A stretch of 64,000 nt of DNA from Mycobacterium bohemicum DSM 44277 (GTDB lineage Bacteria; Actinomycetota; Actinomycetes; Mycobacteriales; Mycobacteriaceae): contig NZ_CSTD01000001.1 in the NCBI RefSeq assembly GCF_001053185.1, positions 986,333-1,050,332 on the forward strand. The letters run 5' to 3'. A program made the position numbers and the translations under genes. Each line of letters starts with the position of its first letter. Position 1 is the first letter of the stretch. Positions 54,088 through 63,089 of this stretch are shown here, piece after piece. Under the pieces are notes generated by a model that saw nothing but the letters and a program-made list of their open reading frames with translations, made no database searches and had not been told where the DNA came from.

Positions 54088-55148
54088 AACGCGTTCGGGA
54101 GCTCATCCGTGCTGGAGTTCGGGTAGCAGCCGGTCCAGGCGGCGTGGGATCCACCAGTTCCAGTTCCCGGTGATTTTCAATGAAGGCAGGCACAAGGGTG
54201 ACGCGGATGAGTGTGGCGTCAAACAGCACCGCAACAGCGAGTCCGAATCCGATCTGTTTCATCTCCGGGATTCTGTCCAGGCAGAAAGATCTGAAAATTG
54301 CCACCATGATCGCGGCCACCAACAGGATCAGTGTGCAGGCCACAAGAACCGGCACCGGGCGTCTCATCACCGCACGCGCCCAACGTTCCCATCGACTACC
54401 GTTGTCTGCCAATCGTTTGGAGCTGGGTGAAGCCTCCTCCCTCTGTCCAGCCGGTCGCCCAGGACGACCAGCAACAATGCCGGCAAGAGGGTCAGTGCGC
54501 CGGTGACCAGGACGAGGATGACGAGGATGACTCCGATTGCGGAGTCAGCGTAAAACGGGCAGACCGGTGACTGCCATTGCGACCAGTGAGATGACGACGA
54601 TCATGCCCGAAAGAGCGCCGTGCGACCCGCTGTCTCGAGTGTTCGCACGATGGCCTGCCGCGGGACCATGCCGGCGGACAGTTCCTCACGGTAGCGCCGC
54701 ACGATCAGCAACGAGTAGTCGATCCCGATCGCAAGGCCCATCATCGCCACCAACGACTCGACGAATACGTTCCAGTCCATGAGGGACACCGAAGCGACAA
54801 CAAGCCGAGAGTGACCCCCACAGCGCACATTCCGAGCACCATCGGCATCATCGCGGCCAGCACGGACCGCTGCGCGAGCGGCAGCACGATGAACGCCAAT
54901 GGCAGACTGACCATCTCGGCGGTCATCATGTCCTGTCCGTCGACTTCGGTGAGGTCGCCCATCAGCGGACTGTTGCCGGCCATCGCGGCGTTGATTCCAG
55001 CGGGCATGTCTTTCGCCAAGTGCTCGTTGAGCGACGCCGACGCCTTCTGGCGTTCACCAACATCGCCCTTGAGCAAGACGGTTGCCGTAATGACGCTGCC
55101 ATCGGCAGAAAGCGCGCCTCCCCCGGAAGCGCCCGCGGGGCAGGACAT
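54077..55148 (-). pseudogene. MMPL/RND-family lipid transporter, fragmented
   Basis: Minus-strand pieces in order: periplasmic loop and helices (GDVGERQKASASLNEHLAKD, SLPLAFIVLPLAQRSVLAAM), the conserved MMGLAIGIDYSLLIVRRYRE segment in another frame, then SRWERWARAVMRRPVPVLVA and IPEMKQIGFGLAVAVLFDAT near the C terminus. At least two frameshifts and large deletions; normal MMPLs are 700-1000 aa. Non-functional. Confidence 0.8.
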
Positions 55149-55310
55149 CCACGATGACCAATTGTCGCCTCACCACGCCGGTTTCCCACGCGAACGTATC
55201 GGCGCCTTCGGCACAGATCGCCCCCAACGGCAATCACAGGGTCACACGGTCGTTCCCGACGTGCAGACTGCGCACTCGTTGCTTGCAGACGCCACCGATG
55301 CGCCCAGCAC

Positions 55311-56444
55311 TCACTGCTTGTTCGAAGCGCACCGGTCACTGATGGATCCGAGCGTCACGTGGGGACGTCCGTGCGGTTGGGCCATCATCCACGTCGAGGC
55401 AATACCCACCGAGTACGGGCCTTGCTGACCGTTTTGCTCGTAAAAGCCCTGCGGGTCATAGACTTTGGCTTCCGGGTAGGGCCAGGGGCACGCGACAGAT
55501 GTCGCGATCCGTGTCCATTTGAACGAGGCGAACGCCAGCCCGTACACCAAATAGAACACATTGACGATGATGAGCATCACGATGAACGAGCCCAGCGCCG
55601 GTCGGCCCGTAAAGATGCGGGCACGTTGGGCCAGTTTCTCCGACACCGTGCGGCCGGTGTCGTCCCGATAGACCAGTATCCCGGCAGGAATCATCACCAG
55701 CGTCACCAATGAGGATTCCCACAACAAGGGGAATTGAACGGGAGTGCCCACAAAGATCGACCCAAAGGGAATCACCTGGGAGTACATGTAGAGCCCGGTG
55801 TGGATCATCGTGACCTCAAGAATCATGTCGATGATGAACCCGAAGATGAAGATCAGTACCCCCAGGCTCAGCAGGGGGTGGCGCCACACGAAGGTGTCAG
55901 TGCCCCGCCGGGCCTGAATTTTGCGCAGCGCCCAGACTCCCGGGAAGTACGGTCCGAACTGGAACATGACGTAGCCGAAGACGACGAACGGTTCGACGGT
56001 CGGCGCCAGCGAGACCCATGGCCAGGATTCGGGCCAGTGCCATAGCCGCGGGTCGTACACGGCGTAGGGCGCCCAGTTCATCAGCGGGTCCTGCCAGACG
56101 ATGATCGTGGTCACCAGGCTCATCAGGATGTAGGGGTGCGGCCCGTAACGTCGCCAGCCCCATACGCCTGCCACGATGAGACCCACGACGGCGATGAGGG
56201 TAAAGATCTGCAGGACGGGGATCCAATGCTGGTAGCCGAGGAGCGGCTCCCAAGGCCGTGGCGTACCCGTGACCGCGGGGTTTGCGATCCGCGCATCGGG
56301 ATAATTGCGCGCGTTCCACCCGACAGCCACCACCGTGGCGACACCGAGCGCGAGCCACACCCACTTCCAGATCCCGCTGGCCGACCAGCGGGTCGGCTCG
56401 ATGTCGGGTGGGCTCGCCGGCTTGGAGGTTCGTTCTGTGGTCAT
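55311..56444 (-). CDS. Spirocyclase AveC-family membrane protein (2)
   Basis: A 377-aa polytopic membrane protein (about seven helices). Cytoplasmic N tail, first helix at about 28-46, and conserved QDPLMNWAPYAVYDPRLWHW, PVQFPLLWESSLVTLVMIPA and YDPQGFYEQNGQQGPYSVGI. The last segment probably forms an exposed domain. Very close paralogue of the next protein (about 65-70% by eye), so a tandem duplication. Likely acts with local P450s; reaction unproven. Confidence 0.82.
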   Translation of the reverse strand: MTTERTSKPASPPDIEPTRWSASGIWKWVWLALGVATVVAVGWNARNYPDARIANPAVTGTPRPWEPLLGYQHWIPVLQIFTLIAVVGLIVAGVWGWRRYGPHPYILMSLVTTIIVWQDPLMNWAPYAVYDPRLWHWPESWPWVSLAPTVEPFVVFGYVMFQFGPYFPGVWALRKIQARRGTDTFVWRHPLLSLGVLIFIFGFIIDMILEVTMIHTGLYMYSQVIPFGSIFVGTPVQFPLLWESSLVTLVMIPAGILVYRDDTGRTVSEKLAQRARIFTGRPALGSFIVMLIIVNVFYLVYGLAFASFKWTRIATSVACPWPYPEAKVYDPQGFYEQNGQQGPYSVGIASTWMMAQPHGRPHVTLGSISDRCASNKQ

Positions 56445-56486
56445 TGTCTCTCCTCACCCATCACTGATCGTCTGAAATTTGCGCGG

Positions 56487-57626
56487 TCACCTGTTGGCGC
56501 CCTGGGCACAACGGTCACTTTCGGAGCCGAGCTGCACGTTCGGGCGCCCGTGGGGCTGGCCGTTGCCCCAGGTCGACATGATCCCCACTGAATAGGGACC
56601 TTTCTGGCCGTTCTGCTCGTAAAACCCCTGGGGGTCAAAGACTTTGGCGTCGGGGTACGGAAACGGACAAGCGACCGAGGAGGCCAGCCGAGACCACTTC
56701 AGCGCGGTGAACGTCGCTCCGTAGACCAGGTAGGAAACGTTGATGATGACCAGCATCACCAGAAACGAGGCGAGCACCGGCCGCCCTGCGAGGATGCCCG
56801 CGCGCTGGGCCAGTTTTTCTGACACCGTGCGGCCGGTGTCGTCGCGATACACCAGGATGCCGGCGGGGATCATGACCAGCGTCACCAACGACGACTCCCA
56901 CAGCAATGGGAACTGGTAGGCAGTGCCCACAAAGATGGAGCCGAACGGGATCACCTGGGAGTAGATGTAAAACCCGGTGCGCACGAGGAACACCTCTAAC
57001 AGCATGTCGATGAGGAAGCCGCAGACGAAGATCAACGCGGCGAGGCTGATCAGCGGGTGACGCCACACGAAGGCGTCAGCCCGGCGCCGGGCCTGAAGTT
57101 TGCGCAGAATCCAGACGGCAGGAAAATACGGGCCAAACTGAAACAACGCATAACCCAGGACGACGAAGGGCTCGATGGTCGGAGATATCGAAACCAGCGG
57201 CCATGACTCGGGGAAATGCCACAACCTGGGGTTGTACACCGCGTAGGGCGCCCAGTTCATGATCGGGTCTTGCCAGGCGATGAAGGTGGTCACCACACCC
57301 ATCAAGACGTAGGGGTGCGGCCCATAGCCTCGCCATCCCCACAGGAATAGCGCAAAAAGGCCGGCGACCAACACGACCGCGAAGATCTGGAACAGCCCCA
57401 GCCAGTGGTCATAGCCCAACAGCGGCTCGACGGGGCGCGGGGTGCCGGAGAACTCCGGATTACCAACCCGCGCATCGGGATAGTCGCGCGCGTTCCACGC
57501 GACGGCGACGACCAACGCGACGCCGAGCACCGCGAGCAACCAGGCTGCGATCCTGCCCCTTGGGGACCGTGCAGCGACGCGTTCCGGTGTCCGCGAAGGT
57601 GCTGCGGTTTGCTCGGTGGTCACCAA
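56487..57626 (-). CDS. Spirocyclase AveC-family membrane protein (3)
   Basis: A 379-aa paralogue of the preceding gene: QDPIMNWAPYAVYNPRLWHF, YQFPLLWESSLVTLVMIPAG, FDPQGFYEQNGQKGPYSVGI. The 42-nt gap suggests co-transcription in the order 3 then 2. The operator-like site at 57889-57912 lies about 265 nt upstream. Start at 57626 (GTG/ATG region, MVTTEQTAAPSRTPERVAAR). Confidence 0.82.
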   Translation of the reverse strand: MVTTEQTAAPSRTPERVAARSPRGRIAAWLLAVLGVALVVAVAWNARDYPDARVGNPEFSGTPRPVEPLLGYDHWLGLFQIFAVVLVAGLFALFLWGWRGYGPHPYVLMGVVTTFIAWQDPIMNWAPYAVYNPRLWHFPESWPLVSISPTIEPFVVLGYALFQFGPYFPAVWILRKLQARRRADAFVWRHPLISLAALIFVCGFLIDMLLEVFLVRTGFYIYSQVIPFGSIFVGTAYQFPLLWESSLVTLVMIPAGILVYRDDTGRTVSEKLAQRAGILAGRPVLASFLVMLVIINVSYLVYGATFTALKWSRLASSVACPFPYPDAKVFDPQGFYEQNGQKGPYSVGIMSTWGNGQPHGRPNVQLGSESDRCAQGANR

Positions 57627-57816
57627 CCGCCCTCCACAAACATTTGTTCCGGGCCGGGGCGATCGCCGACTACGTCTCGGGATCGCATCGATAACGCCGG
57701 AGCCCCGCTGCGGCGGGGCTGGCGTGGAGGCGGATGGGGTGAACGCCTGTCGTACTCGGATGTCATCTAGCGGCTCACCAGCGCACGCGTCGCCGCCGCC
57801 CCCGGCGGCCGCGACG

Positions 57817-58416
57817 TCACGGGGTCGACCTGCACCTCTGTCGAGTCAACCGACATTGCTCCCTACCCATTGTTTCTGGTGTCGTTCGGCACCAGACCAT
57901 GATTCTGGAGTCAGACTGCACCACAACGGGTCCATTGGTCAAGCATTCAGGGGGCACGTCCCATCTGCCGGGCCCGTTGGCCACTTCAGCAGGCCCGGCG
58001 TCCACGCGGATGTGTTGGCCGGTGATGTAGCGGCTTTCGTCGCTGGCCAGGAACACGCCCAGGTTGGCGATGTCTTCGGGTTCGACGTAGGGAGTGGGCA
58101 TGGCCCGGAAAAGGGTGAATAACGGTTCGGCGTCCTCGCGGGTGGCCTTCTTGCCCGCTTGGGTCAGATCCGGGCGGAACATGCTGTACATGCCATCGTT
58201 CTGCAGCAGGTGGGTGTTGCAGTTGGTCGGGTGGATGGCGTTGATCTGGATCATCCGCAGCGCCAGGTGCAAGCACATCTCCTCGACGTCCTCCATGACG
58301 ACGCGCTTGCTCCAGGCGTAGCCCGCCCCTCCGGGGCCCATGGTCGGGTTGTCGGTGGCGCCCCGGATCATGCCGGCGGTGGAACCGGTGACGATGATGG
58401 AGGCGCCGTCGCACAA
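57817..58416 (-). pseudogene. C-terminal part of a mycofactocin-type SDR
   Basis: The frame contains CDGASIIVTGSTAGMIRG, YAWSKRVVMEDVEEM (YxxxK catalytic pair retained as Y-A-W-S-K), QINAIHPTNCNTHLLQNDGM and DESRYITGQHIRVDAG: the second half of a mycofactocin-coupled SDR. The cofactor-binding N terminus lies 730 nt away (59150-59439) with about 65 residues lost. The frame also reads through the normal end into the operator region. Confidence 0.75.
57889..57912. promoter_or_regulatory. Degenerate copy of the 24-bp operator
   Basis: GCACCAGA-(6 nt)-TTCTGGAGTC, flanked left by TCTGGTG (57875-57881) and right by GACTGCACCACAA. Upstream of the AveC-family pair. Confidence 0.6.
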
Positions 58417-58562
58417 GTGCGCGCGCTACTCGACTAGACCTTTGCACCAAGCCGCGATCATTAGTCGCCAACATGTGCAGGGAAATACCACTAGCGCGGA
58501 ACAGATATTTGGTGCAATAGCCGAGAACGGTGCGGCGGGGTGACCTTTCGGAGGGGCGATCA

Positions 58563-59066
58563 ATGCAGAGCAACAACGGGGGTACCGATTCGGGTTCGAC
58601 CGTGCTGGTCGATTCGCGTCGCGTGGGTGTGTGGCGGTTTGGGTCACCTGGTGGGTGGCCCCTGGTGTGGAACCACGGCGGACTCAGTTGCGGTATGGAC
58701 GCCACGGTGATGGACGAGGCGGCGCGTTCTTGTGGTGCCGAAATCATCGCAATTGACCGACCGGGCATTGGGCGCAGCGACCTGTGGAGCATGGCCTCGG
58801 TTGGCCAGTGGGGGCACACCGTGGCTCAGGTTGCTGACCTGCTGCTTCTAGATGACTTCGCCGTCGCCGGCTGGTCGGGCGGAGGCCCCTTCGCGTTGGC
58901 GTGCGCTGCGGCGATGCCCGGGCGAGTACGCGTGGTCGCCACCATCGACGGGATGGCTCCCCTGGAGCGACTCAGGAACGTCTTCGAGATCGGGTTCTTG
59001 CCCGATGAGTTGCTCATCCGGCCGCCCGATGGGCGCCGTGGGCCGCTGCGGCGCTGCTGCAACTGA
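58563..59066 (+). pseudogene. Truncated alpha/beta hydrolase
   Basis: A 167-codon frame with a good GGAGGGG site. Oxyanion WNHGGLSCGMDATVMDEAAR near 40, DRPGIGRSD, and Ser nucleophile in VAGWSGGGPFALACA near 105. The sequence stops after LLIRPPDGRRG, so the cap, acid and histidine regions (about 110 residues) are missing. It occupies the space between the two halves of the SDR, in opposite orientation, with a GAACAGATATTTGGTGCAAT motif upstream (58499-58518). Confidence 0.65.
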
Positions 59067-59149
59067 TACGCCGTGTACCGCCACGCGTGCTCGGGTGGGT
59101 CCTCCCGCACCTAGCAGGCAGCCGGGATGGCGCAGCACTCAACCCGCCG

Positions 59150-59439
59150 CTGGTGTCGCGCAGTTCGTGGCGTTCACGCACGTCGGCGATCCGCGCGACC
59201 ACGCGCCGCCCAAGTTCTTTCACCGATCGTTCGGTGTCAGAGAGGTCGTCGGGTGTCGCCAACGGGTAGGGGTTGCTCGGGACGTCCCGGCAGATATCGA
59301 GGGCAACGATGTCGGCGCCCGCTTTGGCTATGGCGACGGCGTGCGCGCGCCCTTGGCCGCGGGCAGCTCCCCTGATGACGGCGACCTGCCGTCGAGACGT
59401 CCGGACAAAGGATCTTCCTCCACTTCGGTTGCTTATCAA
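59150..59439 (-). pseudogene. N-terminal part of the same mycofactocin-type SDR
   Basis: Reads RRQVAVIRGAARGQGRAHAV (TGAARGQG-type cofactor loop, here R-G-A-A-R-G-Q-G), AGADIVALDICRDVPSNPYP, LATPDDLSDTERSVKELGRR and IADVRERHELRD. This lines up just before the C-terminal half at 58416. Separated from it by a truncated hydrolase on the other strand. Confidence 0.75.
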
Positions 59440-59545
59440 CGTGATACGGCTAACCTGCAGGCCGGTCCATCAACCAAGAGCAGGAAGCGGTGACTGGGCG
59501 TCTGGCTGCGGTCCCTTGACCAACCCAACTGATCTGGTGCAATCT

Positions 59546-59569
59546 AGCACCAGATCTTATTCTGGAGTC
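59546..59569. promoter_or_regulatory. Degenerate copy of the 24-bp operator
   Basis: AGCACCAGA-TCTTA-TTCTGGAGTC with TGGTGCAATCT immediately left and GACTGCACCACAA right. Same extended layout as the sites at 46781 and 57889. Upstream of the tandem TetR gene. Confidence 0.65.
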
Positions 59570-59978
59570 AGACTGCACCACAATAGGTCGGGACGGAGAG
59601 GACGAGCGATGTCGCTAAGCTGCCCGCGTGTCTCGACCGGCCGGTTAGAGGTGTCCGCTGAGCTGGTGGCCATCTCATGTCTCGTCGGTAGCTCCTCGAT
59701 GAGCTTGGGTCCGACCGGGTCGAGCAGCTGTCGGGTTCGCGTTGCGCCCAGGGAACATTGCCGCCCTGCCGCACCCGCCGACGCTCTTGGGGATTCGCCG
59801 TCATGACAGGCCTGCTCCGATTCGCCACCCGATGCTTGCCTTGGCAATTCATCGGCACCACGCGTGGTCGCACGCCGCGAGAGCACGGTCGATTCGGCGC
59901 CGGCCACAACAACGTCGGACGGAGGTCAGCCGCACCCGGCGCCGCCAACAGACCTCCAGACATTATCGAGTGTCAGTC

Positions 59979-61352
59979 ATGGTGACCCGCGCCCGCGTCA
60001 TGCGATCGGCTCAGCCCCGCCGGGCCGAACCGATGTCACCACCGCATAGTGGTCCCCGCTTGCCGGCGGACACTTGTTGGGCCCGCCAGTGCACGGCACG
60101 TGCCAGGATCCTGCAGGCGGCCGAATCGGTGATCGCCTCGGCAGGCCCGCGCGCCTCGTTGGCTGACATCGCCGCAGCCGCCGGCATATTGGCGGGCAGC
60201 CTGTATCACCACTTCAGCAGCAAAGAAGAGTTGCTTTTCGAACTGGTCCAGGGTTTTCGCGCCGACATCGACCGCGTCGCAAAGGCGGCGCTCGATGACA
60301 CCGACCACCGCCAGCCCAGCCCATTCCCCGCCGGGTTCTATGACTTCGGCTCAGCCATCGCGCGCTGTGCGGCGCGCCACCCGGCCGCATTGCAGATGTC
60401 ATTCTTCGAGGCTGCCAGCGCCAACCCGTCACTGAGCCTGCTTCTGTCCGCGAGACCCACGACGCTGCAATACACGATGACCCAGATACTGGCGGCCGGC
60501 GCGGCCAACGGTCTGCTTCGATCAGGTGTCGCCATATCGGCGCTGGCCGATCGTATCTGCCAAAGCCTGATGCACGTCGGGCTCGACGTCATCCGCCACA
60601 CCGCCGCCGCCGAGGATGTCGCCGCCCTGTTGTGCCGAATCATGACGACAGGGCTGAGCAGCCGGCCGCCTGCAGATGACGAACTGGACTCCTCGGCCGC
60701 CTTCGCCGCCGCCGAAAAGGCCATCGGCTCGTGGGGTGAGGACAGCCATGTCGAGGTCACCGGCAAGTCCGCCTACATCCACGCCGTGGCGCGAGAACAA
60801 TTCGGTCGCCGCGGATATGAGGCCACCACGATGCGCGACATCATCGAGGCCACCGCATTGGGTCCTGCCCGCGTGTACTCGGTGGTCGGCTCCAAAGACA
60901 GGTTGTTCAGAGCGATCATCGAGGCGTTCGGACGCAAGGCCGGCGGAGGTTTCGCCGAAGTCCTGGCCAGCGACGCCACCGCGGTCGAGAAGCTCGATGC
61001 GCTCAGTTGGGTCAACATCAACGCGATCGACCGCTTCCCCCACGAGTGGAAGATTCAGCTCGCGTGGCTGCGCCAGCACCCGCCGAACACACCAGAACCA
61101 GGCCTGGCCTTCGCCCAGCGACTGGCCGAACTGGAAAGCCTGCTGCGCGAGGGCATCCGGTCACACGACCTGCAGGCGCACACATCATCGCTAGAGATGC
61201 TGGCGCGCTGCGTCATGGGCGTCTTGTGGATACCCGAAAACCTCGTCCACCGCCTGGGTAGACGGGCGGCGCTGCGCCTGGCCCGCGACACCGTGATCCG
61301 TGGCATCGCCGACCGCAGCCTGACTCCGACGCGCGGCCCGGCACGGACATAG
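59979..61352 (+). CDS. Tandem TetR-TetR fusion regulator
   Basis: A 457-aa protein with two complete TetR modules. First HTH about 40-92 (RILQAAESVIASAGPRASLA, AGILAGSLYHHFSSKEELLF) plus ligand helices to about 230. Second HTH about 258-312 (YIHAVAREQFGRRGYEATTM, LGPARVYSVVGSKDRLFRAI) plus a second helical domain. It could act as a covalent pseudo-dimer. Start ATG 59979 is a guess; the frame opens earlier but composition is poor. The operator-like site at 59546 lies 410 nt upstream. Followed 7 nt later by the VWA gene. Confidence 0.85.
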   Translation: MVTRARVMRSAQPRRAEPMSPPHSGPRLPADTCWARQCTARARILQAAESVIASAGPRASLADIAAAAGILAGSLYHHFSSKEELLFELVQGFRADIDRVAKAALDDTDHRQPSPFPAGFYDFGSAIARCAARHPAALQMSFFEAASANPSLSLLLSARPTTLQYTMTQILAAGAANGLLRSGVAISALADRICQSLMHVGLDVIRHTAAAEDVAALLCRIMTTGLSSRPPADDELDSSAAFAAAEKAIGSWGEDSHVEVTGKSAYIHAVAREQFGRRGYEATTMRDIIEATALGPARVYSVVGSKDRLFRAIIEAFGRKAGGGFAEVLASDATAVEKLDALSWVNINAIDRFPHEWKIQLAWLRQHPPNTPEPGLAFAQRLAELESLLREGIRSHDLQAHTSSLEMLARCVMGVLWIPENLVHRLGRRAALRLARDTVIRGIADRSLTPTRGPART

Positions 61353-61358
61353 GACCAG

Positions 61359-63089
61359 ATGACACCCGATCGCCCCGCCACACCCTTGCCACAGCTAGAG
61401 ATGCTGGCCTCAGCGCTGTCAGGGCAACCGGTTGCCGTCGCCGCGACAGAGCCCGGGCAGCCGTGCTGGACCAACAGGCGCACGATTTTCGTCGACCCAA
61501 ACAGCCCGCCCACAGCTCGACTCACCGCGATCACCGTTCAAGCCTGTCTGATCGCGGCCGACAGCCTCCAACCCGCGATCACCTGCACATTGAGCACACA
61601 TCGCGCGGCGGTGCGCCGCTACCTGGCCATTGAAGGTCACCGCGCGCTGGCCGCCAACCAGATGTGGCTGCCCCCGGCAGTGCGCACGCTCATCGACGGC
61701 GACCTCGCCTCGCGCACTCACTCGCCGGCCGCCTCACTCGACATCGCGTTAAGTCGCCAACCCATACCCGACCCGCCCGCCGATTTCGGCGTCCTACGTC
61801 CCCGCAAGGTCGTCGTCGACAAACGCGCCGACCACGGGCCCGGGCCGGCCGGCGAGCACACCCCACGACGACAACAGGACAAAGAACTCCAGGAACTGGC
61901 CGACGACGACATCGCCGACGACCAGGACATGCAAGACCCGTTCACCAGCCCGGTCGGCGGTGGCGGCGTGCTGGGCAAACTGCTGGCACGCATGCTCAGC
62001 GTGGTGCGCCAGCTGTCCGGAGGCGGCCAACCAGGCGCTGACACACCGACGCATCGCACCCGGGCCGGCGCGACGGGCAGCACTGCAGTGGTTTCCAACG
62101 CACGATCGGCAACCGAGACTGACGATCCCTTCGCCCCGCGCGGCGCGACATATCCCGAATGGAACATGCGCGAGCGCCGCTACCGCCCGCAGTGGTGCAC
62201 GGTGCACGAGATCGAGCCCCCGAATACCGGTGCGGCCGCGCACATCGCATGCGATATCGGGCTGCGTAAGCCGCTGGCACGCCTCGGGGTCGGGCTGCAA
62301 CGGTCGCGCCGCCAGGCCCAAGGCGACGACATCGACATCGACGCGGCGGTGGAAGCCCAAGTGGAAACACGGGCCGAAGCGCCCTCGGCCGAGGAGGTCT
62401 ACCTCGATACCCTGCGGCGCCGACGCGATCTGGGGGTGTTGGTTTTGCTCGACGTCTCTGGATCCACTGCCGAACCGGGAACGCACGGTCAGACCGTACA
62501 TCAACAGCAGCGCACCACCGCAGCAGCGCTCACCGTGGCGCTGCACGACCTCGGTGACCGAGTCGCGTTGTATGCGTTCGCCTCTCAAGGTCGATCCATG
62601 GTTGAGGTGACACCGGTGAAACGCTTCGACGATCACCTCGACACCCTCACCATGCAACGGCTGCAGGCCATCACTCCCGGCGCCTTCTCACGACTGGGCG
62701 CCGCGATCCGTCACGGCGCAGCGGTGGTAGAAAAACACGCCGGCACGCCGCGCCGACTGCTCGTGGTGATCTCTGACGGCCTGGCCTACGACCACGGATA
62801 CGAACGCGACTACGGTGCCGCCGACGCGCGCCGCGCGCTGGCCGAGGCTCGCCGCCGCGGCACTGGCTGTCTGTGTCTGACCATCGGCGCCAGCACCGAC
62901 GTCGCGGCGCTGCGCCACGTCTTCGGCAGCACCGCCCACGCCACCGTTGCACGCCCCGAGGATCTCAAAGGTGTTGTCGGACCCCTGTTTCGGTCCGCGC
63001 TTCGCTCGGCAGAAGCGCGCCGCCGCCTGATTAATGCCACCCGCCCGGTTCAGCAGGTCACCTCAACAGAACGGACACGAAGCGCATGA
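61359..63089 (+). CDS. VWA-domain protein, NorD/CobT/CoxE-like
   Basis: A 576-aa protein. Charged N-terminal half with a low-complexity acidic stretch ([20 protein letters not shown]) and a C-terminal von Willebrand A domain (about 355-545) with MIDAS DVSGS near 366, [14 protein letters not shown] and [10 protein letters not shown]. Such proteins pair with MoxR/NorQ AAA+ ATPases to insert metals or activate metalloenzymes (NO reductase, Rubisco, CO dehydrogenase). ATGA overlap with the AAA+ gene supports the pair. The client enzyme is not obvious; a P450 or MpaB-type oxygenase is a hypothesis. Confidence 0.85.
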   Translation: MTPDRPATPLPQLEMLASALSGQPVAVAATEPGQPCWTNRRTIFVDPNSPPTARLTAITVQACLIAADSLQPAITCTLSTHRAAVRRYLAIEGHRALAANQMWLPPAVRTLIDGDLASRTHSPAASLDIALSRQPIPDPPADFGVLRPRKVVVDKRADHGPGPAGEHTPRRQQDKELQELADDDIADDQDMQDPFTSPVGGGGVLGKLLARMLSVVRQLSGGGQPGADTPTHRTRAGATGSTAVVSNARSATETDDPFAPRGATYPEWNMRERRYRPQWCTVHEIEPPNTGAAAHIACDIGLRKPLARLGVGLQRSRRQAQGDDIDIDAAVEAQVETRAEAPSAEEVYLDTLRRRRDLGVLVLLDVSGSTAEPGTHGQTVHQQQRTTAAALTVALHDLGDRVALYAFASQGRSMVEVTPVKRFDDHLDTLTMQRLQAITPGAFSRLGAAIRHGAAVVEKHAGTPRRLLVVISDGLAYDHGYERDYGAADARRALAEARRRGTGCLCLTIGASTDVAALRHVFGSTAHATVARPEDLKGVVGPLFRSALRSAEARRRLINATRPVQQVTSTERTRSA

